Assembly: GCA_963757125.1 (NCBI GenBank)
Contig: CAVWQP010000009.1
Span: 1,922,001-1,986,000 of the forward strand
Origin: CAVVSD01 sp963757125
GTDB taxonomy: Bacteria > Actinomycetota > Thermoleophilia > Solirubrobacterales > Solirubrobacteraceae
DNA: 64,000 bases
Direction: 5' to 3'
Shown here: positions 24,821 to 33,688 of the stretch, piece by piece
How positions within the stretch are numbered: the stretch's first letter is position 1
Layout of the letters: each line of letters opens with the position of its first letter
Program-made: the position numbers and the translations under genes
The notes under the pieces: generated by a model
Database searches by the model: none
The model's input: the letters and a program-made list of their open reading frames with translations, nothing else
What the model was told of the DNA's origin: nothing

Positions 24821-25993
24821 GTGACACCGCTGGCCAGCTCAGCCGACGTCGCAGACCTCGCGTCGGCTGCGCGCGACACGGGGCGTCTGGGCATCGACAC
24901 CGAGTTCATGGGAGAGGGGCGCTACCAGGCGCTCCTCTGCCTCGTGCAGGTCGCCGTCCAGCGCGGTGGCGAGCTCATGGTCGCGGTCATCGACCCGCTC
25001 GACGACACCGTCGACCCCTCTCCCCTCGCCGCGGCGCTCGCCGACCCGGAGATCGAGCTCGTGCTGCACGCGGCGCGCCAGGACGTCGCGCTGCTCAAGC
25101 GCACCTGGAACACCGAGGTCCGCAACATCTTCGACACGCAGCTCGCGGCCGGTTTCGCCGGGCTGCGCGCGCAGCTGGGCTACGAGGCGCTCATCTCCGA
25201 GCTCCTCGGCGTGCGGCTGCGCAAGAGCGCGAGCTTCACGAAGTGGGACGCACGGCCCCTCAGCGACGAGCAGATCGACTACGCCCGCGAGGACGTGCTG
25301 CACCTCCTCCAGGTCACCGACGCGCTGCAGAAGCGCCTCGGCGACCACGACCGTCTCGGCTGGGCCCGCGAGGAGTGCCGCGCCCTGGAGGCCGTGTCCG
25401 ACGAGCGCGACGTCGACAACGTCTTCGCCCGCCTCCCCCGCATCAACGGGCTGGACGGGAAGGTCCGCGCCGTCGCCCGCGAGCTCGTCGCGTGGCGCGA
25501 GGACACCGCGCGCAGCGCGGATCGCCCGGCGTCCACCGTCCTCAACGACGCGGCGCTCGTCGAGATCGCGCGGCGCCGCCCCGGCGACCAGAAGGCGCTC
25601 TCACAGATCCGCGGCGTGAGCGAGCCGACCCTGCGCCGCCGCGGCGCCGGGCTCCTCGACGCGGTCGCCCGCGGGCGCGAGCAGCCGCCGATCCCGCCCG
25701 ACGGGCAGCGCCCCCCGCCGCCCGACGCGCAGGACGCCCCGCTCATCGCCCTCGGCGAGGCGCTCGTGCGCACCCGGGCGATGGAGGCGCAGCTCGCCTA
25801 CGAGCTCATCGCGGCGCGCGCCGACCTCGAGCGCATCATCCGCGCCCAGCGCGACGGCCTCCCGGAGCCCGAGACGCGCACCCTTCAGGGGTGGCGCCGC
25901 GAGCTCGTCGGGGAGGAGCTGATGGAGCTCCTCGCCGGTCGCAGGAGCCTGCGGGTCGGCGAGAACCGGGCCATCGACATCACGACGATCTAG
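24821..25993 (+). CDS. rnd: Ribonuclease D
   Basis: A 390-residue 3'-5' exonuclease. The DEDD motifs are visible: GIDTEFMGE (Exo I), LHAARQDVALL (Exo II) and YAREDVLHLL (Exo III, DEDDy type). Two HRDC-like helical domains follow (about 205-290 and 310-390). RNase D trims the 3' ends of stable RNAs. The GTG start at 24821 places Exo I at residue 25; longer readings overlap the membrane-protein gene. It follows gluQ and the small membrane gene closely. Confidence 0.87.
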   Translation: MTPLASSADVADLASAARDTGRLGIDTEFMGEGRYQALLCLVQVAVQRGGELMVAVIDPLDDTVDPSPLAAALADPEIELVLHAARQDVALLKRTWNTEVRNIFDTQLAAGFAGLRAQLGYEALISELLGVRLRKSASFTKWDARPLSDEQIDYAREDVLHLLQVTDALQKRLGDHDRLGWAREECRALEAVSDERDVDNVFARLPRINGLDGKVRAVARELVAWREDTARSADRPASTVLNDAALVEIARRRPGDQKALSQIRGVSEPTLRRRGAGLLDAVARGREQPPIPPDGQRPPPPDAQDAPLIALGEALVRTRAMEAQLAYELIAARADLERIIRAQRDGLPEPETRTLQGWRRELVGEELMELLAGRRSLRVGENRAIDITTI

Positions 25994-25995
25994 GT

Positions 25996-27231
25996 CTAGG
26001 CGGGGACGGCCTCCGGGGTCGGGGTGACCGACGCCGCGGCGCCGGGCAGCGGGACGCCCCGCTCCCACGCGGGCTGGTTGCCGGGCGGCCGGAAGCGCGG
26101 CATGACCTCCTCCGCGAAGAGCGTCATGTTCTTGACGACCTTCCAGTTGGGCATCGTGCCGACCTGCATCGACGCGCCGACGTGCACGCCCGCCCCGCAC
26201 TCCTCCGCGTAGATGTTCAGCCGCTCGGCGACCGTGTCGGGCGAGCCCACGATGATGTACTGCTCGTCCACGAGCTCCTCGTAGGTGAGGTCCCAGTGGT
26301 CCTTCATCCCGAACTTCGCGCGGCCCTCGAGCATCCCGCGCAGCGAGCGCCCGCTCGTGTAGCCGGGCGGGAAGTGCTGGTAGGCCGGGACCTTCAGCCC
26401 GGTCCCGAACAGCCACATGTAGTGCTCACGGGCCTCGGCGTGCGCGATCTCGTCCGTCTCGGCCACGTACGTCGGCACGCAGAACGCGAGCTGCTCCGGT
26501 GACGCCTCGTAGCCGGCCTCGTTGGCGGCGTTGCGGTACATCTCGTAGTTGAGCTTCGTGAACGAGAGCGGCGCGAAGACCATCATGAACGGGTAGCGGC
26601 GCTTCGCCGCCTCCGTGATCGTCTCCACCGAGCCCGTCCCCGGCAGCCAGATCGGCGGATGCGGCTGCTGGTAGGGCCTCGGCCACGGGTTCACGTACGG
26701 GATGTCGTAGTGCTTGCCCTTCCAGGCGAACGGGCCGTCGACGGTCCATGCCTTGAGGATGAGGTCGTGCGCCTCCCAGAAGCGCTCGCGGGAGTAGGCC
26801 GGGTTCGCCCGCATCGAGTGGTACTCCATGCCCGTCCCGCGCACGAAGCCGGAGATGATCCGGCCCTCGCTGAGCACGTCGAGCATCGCGACGGACTCGG
26901 CGACGCGCACCGGGTTGTCGTGCAGCGGCAGCGCGTTGCCGATGATCCCGACCGGGATCTTCGACGTCCGGGCGACGATCTGCGACCCCATGACGTTCGG
27001 GTCGGGCATCGTGCCGTAGGCGTTCTGGTGGTGCTCGTTGACGCAGGTGCCGTCGTAGCCGAGCTTCTCCGCCAGCACCGCCTGGTCGAGGTACTCCTTG
27101 TACAGCCGCGCCCCGACCTTCGGGTCGTAGTGCGCGTTGGACAGCGTGACCCAGGTCGACTCGATCTCCGAGCCCGGCGGGATGAACGGGTACGGCATCA
27201 GCCCGAAGTGGAAGAACTGCATCTCGTTCAT
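25996..27231 (-). CDS. LLM-class (luciferase-like) flavin-dependent oxidoreductase
   Basis: A 411-residue bacterial-luciferase-fold enzyme. Family features include LGYDGTCVNEHHQNA near residue 60, a segment with SEGRIISGFVRGTGMEY at about 135, PPIWLPGTGSVET, and a C-terminal IIVGSPDTVAERL. Members use reduced FMN or F420 for oxygenation or hydride transfer; which one cannot be told here. Its ATG overlaps the stop of an alpha/beta hydrolase gene, so the pair is coupled and probably forms a degradative module. The gene ends 2 bases from the convergent rnd stop. Confidence 0.85.
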   Translation of the reverse strand: MNEMQFFHFGLMPYPFIPPGSEIESTWVTLSNAHYDPKVGARLYKEYLDQAVLAEKLGYDGTCVNEHHQNAYGTMPDPNVMGSQIVARTSKIPVGIIGNALPLHDNPVRVAESVAMLDVLSEGRIISGFVRGTGMEYHSMRANPAYSRERFWEAHDLILKAWTVDGPFAWKGKHYDIPYVNPWPRPYQQPHPPIWLPGTGSVETITEAAKRRYPFMMVFAPLSFTKLNYEMYRNAANEAGYEASPEQLAFCVPTYVAETDEIAHAEAREHYMWLFGTGLKVPAYQHFPPGYTSGRSLRGMLEGRAKFGMKDHWDLTYEELVDEQYIIVGSPDTVAERLNIYAEECGAGVHVGASMQVGTMPNWKVVKNMTLFAEEVMPRFRPPGNQPAWERGVPLPGAAASVTPTPEAVPA

Positions 27232-28031
27232 CGCACACGCTCCTGGAAGTCGAGGATGGCCTTGGCGACGGCGGCGGGCTGCTCGACCACCAGGGCGTGG
27301 CCGGTGCCCGGGATGCGCACGAGCTCGGCGTCGGGCAGCGCAGCCGCATAGGCGTCGGCCGCCTCGTCGGGCACGAGCCGGTCGTGCTCGGCGCCGACGA
27401 CGAGCGCCGGCGTCGTCACCCGCTGCAGGCGGCGCGGCATCTTGGGGTCGTCGCGGCGCTCCCACACGAGCCGCGCGGTCGTCGACGCCTCCTCGTAGCC
27501 CTTGACCGCGGCGTCGATGTCCTCCGGATCGGGCGCGACCTCGCCGACGTTGGCCATGTCGTTGAAGATCGTCCCGAAGAGCTCCTCGGGATACATGTGG
27601 AACAGGTCGACCACGCTGCCGCCCTCCAGGGGGAACCCGGCCGGCGTGATGAGCGTCAGCGAGCGGAGCTTCTCGGGATAGAACGTCGCGTACGCCGCGG
27701 CGATCCACCCGCCCAGCGAGTAGCCCACGAGGTCGAACGGCTCGTCGAGCCCGAGCGTGGCGCGCAGGTCGTCGTAGTGCAGGACGAGGTCGTCGAACCC
27801 GTCCAGCCAGTCCTGGAGCGGGGTCTCGCCGAACCCGACGTGCTCGGGCGCGATGACGTCCGCGCCCTGCGCGAGCGCCTCGTGGAACCGCAGCCACTGA
27901 CCGGTGAACCCGGCCCCGTGCAGGAACAGGAGAGGTCGGCCATTGCCCTTGCGCCGCACCGCCACAGGCGTCCCGGCGACGTCGAGCATCGTCGCGTCGA
28001 CCGCAGGGGCCTTCACATCCGCTACCGCCAC
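27228..28031 (-). CDS. Alpha/beta-fold hydrolase
   Basis: A 267-residue hydrolase. LLFLHGAGFTGQW forms the oxyanion hole, GYSLGGW holds the nucleophilic Ser, Asp is in VVGAEHDRLVP and His in GTGHALV. The substrate is unknown. The 4-base overlap with the LLM oxidoreductase suggests that it cleaves a product of that flavoenzyme, as in ring-fission or lactone pathways (inference). Confidence 0.87.
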   Translation of the reverse strand: MAVADVKAPAVDATMLDVAGTPVAVRRKGNGRPLLFLHGAGFTGQWLRFHEALAQGADVIAPEHVGFGETPLQDWLDGFDDLVLHYDDLRATLGLDEPFDLVGYSLGGWIAAAYATFYPEKLRSLTLITPAGFPLEGGSVVDLFHMYPEELFGTIFNDMANVGEVAPDPEDIDAAVKGYEEASTTARLVWERRDDPKMPRRLQRVTTPALVVGAEHDRLVPDEAADAYAAALPDAELVRIPGTGHALVVEQPAAVAKAILDFQERVR

Positions 28032-28070
28032 TGTCTCTCCTCCGGACGGGTGCTGGGAGAGACGACCGTA

Positions 28071-28703
28071 CTAGGCGGCCAGCGCGTGCTCCACCGGTGC
28101 GAAGATGCTCAGGCGACGCGCCTCGGCCTGCAGGGCGGCGACGCCCCGGCGCAGAGCGTCGGTCAGACCCTGATCGGCGCCGGCGTCGCAGAGCATCTCG
28201 AGCTCCGCGGTGAAGCGCTGCGCCTGGGCGTGCAGGCCGCCGTGGAAGCGCTGCAGGGCGACGTGGTCGCCGCCGGCGGCGGTCATGCGGAGATCCTCGA
28301 TGTTGCAGACCTTGTCGGCCGCGCAGATCGCCCGCGCGTCGGCGGGGCCGACGCGGACCTGCTCGCGATAGGCCTGCTTGCGCTCGGCGCCGGGCAGCGA
28401 CATGTCCTCCGAGACGCACCCGACGAGCAGGGCGACGCGGTCGCCGAACGCCTGGCGGACCTCCGGGAGCGTCACGCGCGTGTCCTCGACGACGTCGTGC
28501 AGGAGCGCCGCGGCGAGTACCTCCTCGCCGTAGCCGCGCTCGGCGAGCAGCCGTGCGACGCGGACCGGATGGGAGATGTAGGCCTGACCGTCCTTACGCC
28601 GCTGGCCGCGGTGCGCGTGCTCGGCGAACGCGTAGGCGCGGCGCACGAGCGCCGTGGCCGCCAGCGCGGGCGACGCGGCCGGAGCGAGGGTCAGGCGGGG
28701 CAT
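28071..28703 (-). CDS. HD-domain protein, stand-alone RelA/SpoT-type hydrolase
   Basis: A 210-residue protein consisting of one HD domain. The segments AYISHPVRVARLL, AAALLHDVVEDTRV and the later KVCNIEDL follow the metal-binding and signature order of the (p)ppGpp hydrolase domain of Rel/SpoT and small alarmone hydrolases (Mesh1-like). There is no synthetase, TGS or ACT domain. The probable role is hydrolysis of (p)ppGpp or a related nucleotide. MPRLTLAP is taken as start; a longer reading overlaps the next gene. It may be a general phosphohydrolase. Confidence 0.72.
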   Translation of the reverse strand: MPRLTLAPAASPALAATALVRRAYAFAEHAHRGQRRKDGQAYISHPVRVARLLAERGYGEEVLAAALLHDVVEDTRVTLPEVRQAFGDRVALLVGCVSEDMSLPGAERKQAYREQVRVGPADARAICAADKVCNIEDLRMTAAGGDHVALQRFHGGLHAQAQRFTAELEMLCDAGADQGLTDALRRGVAALQAEARRLSIFAPVEHALAA

Positions 28704-28756
28704 GTTTCTTCGTTCGGAGCGAGAGCCTCCTCGCAAGACCGATCTGGACGCATGTC

Positions 28757-29122
28757 CTACAGCGAATCGGCGAGGCGCTTCGGCGCGCGCGTCAGCCACG
28801 CGTCCTCCACCACGCCGGCGATCTCCTCCCAGTCGAGGCCGCGGTTCAGGTGGACGCCCACCCAGCCGTTGTGGCCGACGTACGGCGGGACGAAGTAGCC
28901 CCCGGGAGCGCCGTCGACGAGCATCGCCTGCATCCCGGGCGGCGCCGCGGCCCAGATGGCCAGGCGCCCGTCGCCGTGGTGGTCGTCCAGGTACATCACG
29001 AAGGACCGCTTCTCACGGATGAACCACGTCGGCGAACCATGGCTCAGGCGCTCGCTCGTCTCAGGCAATCCGAGGCACAGCCGGCGGACGCGCTCCAGCT
29101 CCCGTGGCATGCAGGACATCAT
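28757..29122 (-). CDS. MmcQ/YjbR family protein
   Basis: A 121-residue protein. LCLGLPETSERLSHGSPTWF, then KRSFVMYLDDHH and VGHNGWVGVHL with a C-terminal WLTRAPKRL, is the MmcQ/YjbR (CyaY-like fold) pattern. These proteins are often annotated as DNA-binding; their true role is unclear. ATGs at 29122, 29119 and 29110 are all possible starts. It is a single gene, divergent from the one at 29204. Confidence 0.75.
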   Translation of the reverse strand: MMSCMPRELERVRRLCLGLPETSERLSHGSPTWFIREKRSFVMYLDDHHGDGRLAIWAAAPPGMQAMLVDGAPGGYFVPPYVGHNGWVGVHLNRGLDWEEIAGVVEDAWLTRAPKRLADSL

Positions 29123-29203
29123 CGTCGACAGGGCTGTGGACTGAAGATCCCGGGTGCACCTGCCGACAAGGGGGACAAGCCCTCCGAGAGGAACCCCAGG
29201 ACC

Positions 29204-29479
29204 ATGACCAGTGAGCGAGCGCAGGCATACGCGGCGGCACTGAAGAGCCTCCGCGATCTGAAGCCGACGAAGTTCAGCGACGCGCAGATGGACCTCTTCC
29301 AGCAGACGGTCGACGCACTGTTCTTCACCGACGCGGTCGACGAGTCCGTCGCAGACCTCGTGGCCGGCTCGCACGCCGAGCTGGACGTCATCGCCGAGAA
29401 CGACCGGCTCCTGCCGGAGACCGTCCAGCGGCTCAAGGACGAGATCGACGCGGTCGGCCCCACGCCCGTCGCCGCGTAG
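29204..29479 (+). CDS. Small helical protein, unknown
   Basis: A 91-residue, acidic, mostly helical protein without cysteines, signal or membrane segments. A GAGAGGAA ribosome-binding site precedes the ATG, which supports it as real. I do not recognise a family. It ends 32 bases before the CHR transporter gene. Confidence 0.5.
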   Translation: MTSERAQAYAAALKSLRDLKPTKFSDAQMDLFQQTVDALFFTDAVDESVADLVAGSHAELDVIAENDRLLPETVQRLKDEIDAVGPTPVAA

Positions 29480-29511
29480 CACCCCGCCGATCCAGGCGTC
29501 ACGCTGCGCGC

Positions 29512-30648
29512 ATGACGCCGCCGGACCTCCGGCTCATCGCCCGTGAGTGGGGACGCATCGGCTGTCTCGGGTTCGGCGGGCCGCCTGCCCACATCGCGAT
29601 GCTGCGACGGCTCGTCGTCGACCGCAGGGCGTGGCTCGACGACGAGGAGGTCGAGCACCTCATCGCCACGACGAACCTGCTCCCCGGGCCGTCCTCGACG
29701 CAGCTGGCCATCTTCTCCGCCTGGCGCCTGCGCGGCGCCGCCGGGGCGCTCGTCGGCGGACTGGCGTTCATCCTGCCCGGGCTCGTCGTCATCCTGGCGC
29801 TCGCCGCGCTGTTCCTCGGCGCGCCGCCGCGGTGGATCGCGGCCGCCGGCGCCGGTGCGGGTGCCGTCGTCGCCGCCGTCGCGGTCCACGCCGGCGCAGG
29901 CCTGCTGCCGCCGAGTTGGCGCCGGACGGCAGGCGCCCGGCGCATCCGCTGGATCGCCTACGTCGTCGCGGGTGCCGTCGCCACGGCGCTGGTCGGCGCC
30001 CTGGTCGTGCTCGTCCTGCTCGCATGCGGCACGATCGAGCTGGCGTGGACCCGCCGGCCGCAGGCCCTCGCGGCGCACGCGTGGCCGGTCGTGCTGGCGG
30101 CGGCATCGGCGACCGGCGGCCTGCTCGCGCTGTGCTGGACGGCGCTGAAGGTCGGAGCGCTCTCCTACGGCGGAGGCTTCGTGATCATCCCGCTCATGCA
30201 GGCGGACGCGGTCGACCGCCACGGCTGGATGACGGACCCCGAGTTCCTCAACGCCGTCGCCCTCGGTCAGGTCACGCCCGGCCCCGTCGTGCACACGGTC
30301 GCGGTCGTCGGCTACGCCGCGCACGGGCTCGGCGGCGCGCTGCTGGCGACGTTCATCGCGTTCGCCCCGTCGTTCCTCTTCGTGCTGGTCGGGGGCCCGC
30401 GCCTCGCGGCGCTGCGCCACAACGTCCACGCCCGCGCCTTCCTCGACGGCGCCGGCCCGGCGGCGATCGGAGCCATCCTGGGCTCGGCGGTGCCGCTGGC
30501 GCTCGCGCTCACCGAGACGTGGCAGCTCGCCGTGCTCGGCGCGGGCGCCGTCGTCCTGCTGTCGGGACGTGCGGGGGTCGTCGCCACGTTGCTCTCCGCC
30601 GGTGCGGCCGGGACGGCCGCGGTCCTCCTGGGAGCGCCCTTGCCCTGA
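29512..30648 (+). CDS. chrA: CHR-family (ChrA) chromate-type transporter
   Basis: A 378-residue membrane protein with two homologous halves, each starting with the CHR signature: GCLGFGGPPAHIAML (about 18-32) and GALSYGGGFVIIPLM (about 215-229), each followed by LPGPS or TPGPV-type motifs and several helices. The family exports chromate, probably by proton antiport; some members act on other anions. It is followed 11 bases later by a small membrane protein and then by the copper ATPase, forming a metal-resistance patch. Confidence 0.85.
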   Translation: MTPPDLRLIAREWGRIGCLGFGGPPAHIAMLRRLVVDRRAWLDDEEVEHLIATTNLLPGPSSTQLAIFSAWRLRGAAGALVGGLAFILPGLVVILALAALFLGAPPRWIAAAGAGAGAVVAAVAVHAGAGLLPPSWRRTAGARRIRWIAYVVAGAVATALVGALVVLVLLACGTIELAWTRRPQALAAHAWPVVLAAASATGGLLALCWTALKVGALSYGGGFVIIPLMQADAVDRHGWMTDPEFLNAVALGQVTPGPVVHTVAVVGYAAHGLGGALLATFIAFAPSFLFVLVGGPRLAALRHNVHARAFLDGAGPAAIGAILGSAVPLALALTETWQLAVLGAGAVVLLSGRAGVVATLLSAGAAGTAAVLLGAPLP

Positions 30649-30659
30649 CATGCGCGAGG

Positions 30660-30857
30660 ATGCCGCGCATGGTCGTCGACGTCATCTTCGGGATCGTCGC
30701 CATCGCGATCGGCCTGTACCTCCTGGTCCGCCGCGAGGCGCTGGTCGCGATCGCGCAGGAACGCGGGCGCGGCATCAAGTCGATGGCGACGCACACGATC
30801 ATCGCGGTCGTGCTCGTGCTGGTGGGCATCTGGAGCCTGCTCGCCGCGTTCGTCTGA
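30660..30857 (+). CDS. Small two-helix membrane protein
   Basis: A 65-residue protein with hydrophobic stretches MVVDVIFGIVAIAIGLYLLV and HTIIAVVLVLVGIWSLLAAF at the two ends and a basic loop between. No family is recognised. Either of two close ATGs (30660 or 30669) may be used. It lies between chrA and the copper ATPase and may be cotranscribed with chrA. Confidence 0.5.
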   Translation: MPRMVVDVIFGIVAIAIGLYLLVRREALVAIAQERGRGIKSMATHTIIAVVLVLVGIWSLLAAFV

Positions 30858-30870
30858 GCGGCGTCGCCCA

Positions 30871-30900
30871 TACCCTGAGGGGGTAGACTCGGATACCCCC
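30871..30900 (+). promoter_or_regulatory. CsoR-like copper operator candidate upstream of copA
   Basis: TACCC, five bases, GGGTA (30871-30885) is followed by ATACCCCC (30893-30900), all within 55 bases of the copper ATPase start. G/C tracts flanked by TA are typical of CsoR sites. No csoR gene is visible in the window, so the regulator would act from elsewhere. Confidence 0.45.
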
Positions 30901-30925
30901 GCGGCGTACCTGCGGGGCCCACCTC

Positions 30926-33061
30926 ATGTCCCACCTCGAACTGCCAGTCTCCGGGATGACGTGCGCGTCCTGCGCCGCGCGGGTCGAGCGCACGCTGAAC
31001 GGGCTGGACGGCGTCACCGCCACGGTCAACTACGCGACCGAGCGGGCCACCGTCGACTTCGACGACGCGGCCGTCGCGCCCGAGCAGCTCGTCGATGCCG
31101 TCGAGTCCGCCGGCTACGGCGCGACGCTGCCTGGCGCGCAGCGGCCGGACGCCGGCGAGGCGCGCGGTCTGCGCACCCGCCTGCGGATCTCCACCGTTCT
31201 CGCGGTCCCGGTCCTCGCCCTCTCCATGATCGGCCCGCTGCAGTTCGCGGGCTGGGAGCTCGCGGCGCTCTTCCTCGCGACGCCCGTGGTCCTCTGGGGC
31301 GCTTGGCCGTTCCACCGGGAGGCGTGGCGCGGGCTGCGCCATCGCACCGCGACGATGGACACGCTCATCTCCATCGGGACGCTGGCCGCGTGGTTGTGGT
31401 CGGTCGCCGCCGTCGTGACCGACGCCCAGGACCTCTACCTCGAGGTCGCCTCCGTGGTGACGGTGCTCGTGCTCGCGGGGCGGGTGCTGGAGTCGCGTGC
31501 CCGCGGCCGGGCGAGCTCCGCGCTCGAGGCGCTCCTGCGCACCGGCGCGCGGGACGCCGCGGTGCTCGAGCCGGACGGCACCGAGCGCCGCGTCCCCGTC
31601 GAGGACCTGCGCGCAGGCGACCGCTTCGTCGTGCGCCCCGGTGAGCGCGTCGCGACCGACGGCGTCGTCGAGGATGGCTCCTCCGCGGTCGACGCCTCGA
31701 TCCTCACCGGCGAGTCGCGCCCCGTCGAGAAGCACCCGGGCGACGACGTCGCGGGCGGCTCCGTGAACGCCGGCGGGCGTCTCGTCGTGCGCGCGACGCG
31801 GGTCGGCGCGGACACCGCGCTGGCGCAGATCGCGCGGCTCGTCGCCGAGGCCCAGTCGGGCAAGGCCAGGGTGCAGCGGCTCGCCGACCGGGTCTCCGCC
31901 GTCTTCGTGCCCGCGGTCGTCGCGCTCGCGCTCGCGACGCTCGTGGGCTGGCTCGTCGCCGGGCAGGGCGCGGCCGACGCCATCAGCGCGGCCGTCGCCG
32001 TCCTCATCATCGCCTGCCCCTGCGCGCTGGGCCTCGCGACGCCGACCGCGCTCATGGTCGGCACCGCGCGCGGCGCGCAGCTGGGTCTGCTCATCAAGGG
32101 CCCCGAGGTCCTCGAGTCCACGCGCGACGTCGACACCGTCCTGCTCGACAAGACCGGGACGGTCACCACCGGGCGCATGAGCGTCGTCGAGGTCGTCGCC
32201 GAGGACCGCGCGGAGGCGCTGCGGCTCGTCGGCGCGCTGGAGGACGCCTCCGAGCATCCGGTCGGCCAGGCGATCGCGCGGGCGGCGCGGGCCGAGTTCG
32301 GCCTGCTGCCGGCCGTCCACGACTTCACGGCGACGCCGGGCGCGGGCGTGGCGGGCGAGGTCGCAGGGCACCGGGTCGCCGCCGGACGTGCCGCCTTCCT
32401 CGCGACTCCCGTGCCGCCGGTGTTGGAGACCGCGCGGCGCGCGGCCGAGGAGCGCGGCGCGACCGCAGTCCTCGCCGCCTGGGACGACGAGGTCCGCGCC
32501 GTGCTCGTCGTCGCCGACACGGTGAAGCCGGGGTCCGCGGACGCGGTCGCCGCGCTCCGCGAGCTCGGCCTGCGGCCCGTGCTGCTCACAGGGGACAACC
32601 GCGCGACCGCGGAGACCGTCGCGGCCGCCGTCGGCATCGACGAGGTCGTCGCGGAGGTCCTGCCCGCGGACAAGGCGGCCGTGGTGTCGCGGCTGCAGGC
32701 GCAGGGTCACGTCGTCGCCGTCGCGGGCGACGGCGTCAACGACGCCCCCGCGCTCGCCCAGGCGGACCTCGGGCTGGCGGTCGGCTCGGGCGCCGACGTG
32801 GCGATCGAGGCCTCCGACCTGACGATGGTCTCCGGCGACCTGCGCGCGGTCCCGGACGCGATCCGCCTCTCGCGCGCGACGCTGCGGACGATCCGCCAGA
32901 ACCTCGCCTGGGCCTTCGCGTACAACGTGGCGGCGCTGCCGCTGGCGGCGGCCGGGGTCCTGAGCCCCGTGATCGCCGCCGCCGCCATGGGCCTGTCGAG
33001 CGTGTCGGTCGTCGGCAACGCGCTGCGCCTGCGGCGGTTCCGCTCCAGCTGGCGCTACTAG
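30926..33061 (+). CDS. copA: Cu(I)-exporting P1B-type ATPase
   Basis: A 711-residue P-type ATPase. One HMA domain with GMTCASC (residues 10-16) precedes the membrane core. Actuator motif TGES lies near 260, the CPC ion motif in IIACPCALGLATPTAL near 362, DKTGT near 406, EHPVG in the nucleotide domain and GDGVNDAPA near 601. The last helices have YN and MGLSS, the ligands of Cu(I)-specific P1B-1 pumps. It exports Cu(I) from the cytosol. A CsoR-like palindrome lies upstream. The SulP relic follows directly. Confidence 0.94.
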   Translation: MSHLELPVSGMTCASCAARVERTLNGLDGVTATVNYATERATVDFDDAAVAPEQLVDAVESAGYGATLPGAQRPDAGEARGLRTRLRISTVLAVPVLALSMIGPLQFAGWELAALFLATPVVLWGAWPFHREAWRGLRHRTATMDTLISIGTLAAWLWSVAAVVTDAQDLYLEVASVVTVLVLAGRVLESRARGRASSALEALLRTGARDAAVLEPDGTERRVPVEDLRAGDRFVVRPGERVATDGVVEDGSSAVDASILTGESRPVEKHPGDDVAGGSVNAGGRLVVRATRVGADTALAQIARLVAEAQSGKARVQRLADRVSAVFVPAVVALALATLVGWLVAGQGAADAISAAVAVLIIACPCALGLATPTALMVGTARGAQLGLLIKGPEVLESTRDVDTVLLDKTGTVTTGRMSVVEVVAEDRAEALRLVGALEDASEHPVGQAIARAARAEFGLLPAVHDFTATPGAGVAGEVAGHRVAAGRAAFLATPVPPVLETARRAAEERGATAVLAAWDDEVRAVLVVADTVKPGSADAVAALRELGLRPVLLTGDNRATAETVAAAVGIDEVVAEVLPADKAAVVSRLQAQGHVVAVAGDGVNDAPALAQADLGLAVGSGADVAIEASDLTMVSGDLRAVPDAIRLSRATLRTIRQNLAWAFAYNVAALPLAAAGVLSPVIAAAAMGLSSVSVVGNALRLRRFRSSWRY

Positions 33062-33069
33062 TACCGGGT

Positions 33070-33630
33070 ATGCCCGCCCTGTCATCGCTGCGGCCCGCAT
33101 GGATCGCGGGCTACCGGCGCGCGTGGTTGCGGCCCGATCTGATCGCGGCGTCGTGATCTGGAGCGTCGTGACGCCGCAGGCGGTGGCGTACGCGCAGATC
33201 GCGGGGCTGCCGCCCGAGGCGGGGCTCATGGCGGCGCCGGTCGCGATGATCGGCTACGGGCTGCTCGGGACCTAGCACCAGCTCGTCGTGAGCGCGACGA
33301 CCGCGACGTCGGCGGTCTCGCGGCGACGGTCGGCCCGCTCGCGGGCGGCGACGCCGGGAAGTTCGCGGCGCGACGCTCGCGCGCGCGGCCGATCCGCCCG
33401 CGCGGATCGTCGTGCTCGACCTCGCGCTGACAGCGCAGCTCGATGTGGGGTCCATCGACGTGCTGGGCGAGCTCGAGACCGAGGTGCGGCGCGACGGAGG
33501 CACGCTCGTGCTCGCGGAGGCCCGGGCAGCCGTGCGCGACATCCTGGCCCGCGCCGGCATGACGGACGGGCTGCGGATCGCGAACACCGTCGACGAGGCG
33601 CTCGAATCACCCGGACCGGGCGATGCATGA
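33070..33630 (+). pseudogene. Decayed SulP-family anion transporter
   Basis: The first part reads RPAWIAGYRRAWLRPDLIAA, then shifts frame into VVIWSVVTPQAVAYAQIAGL, the N-terminal signature of SulP permeases, and meets a TAG at 33273. A further shift is needed to read ATVGPLAGGDAGKFAA. The sequence then jumps directly to a C-terminal STAS domain (RIVVLDLALTAQLDVGSIDV ... LARAGMTDGLRIANTVDEAL). At least two frameshifts, one stop and loss of about 300 or more central residues (most of the membrane core) show that it is not functional as a transporter. The STAS part remains open from 33412. Confidence 0.8.
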
Positions 33631-33688
33631 CGGCCCGGCGGGGGCAGAGCATCCCGGTGTCCGCCCCCTGTCCAAGGAGCTTGATCAG

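Noticed and set aside
29123..29203. Possible small RNA or tRNA between the YjbR and helical-protein genes
   Set aside because: No cloverleaf, CCA end or stable terminator was found; it looks like an ordinary divergent promoter gap.
33412..33630. Stand-alone STAS-domain gene
   Set aside because: Its flanking sequence on the left is SulP N-terminal material in broken frames, so it is best read as the end of a deleted transporter.
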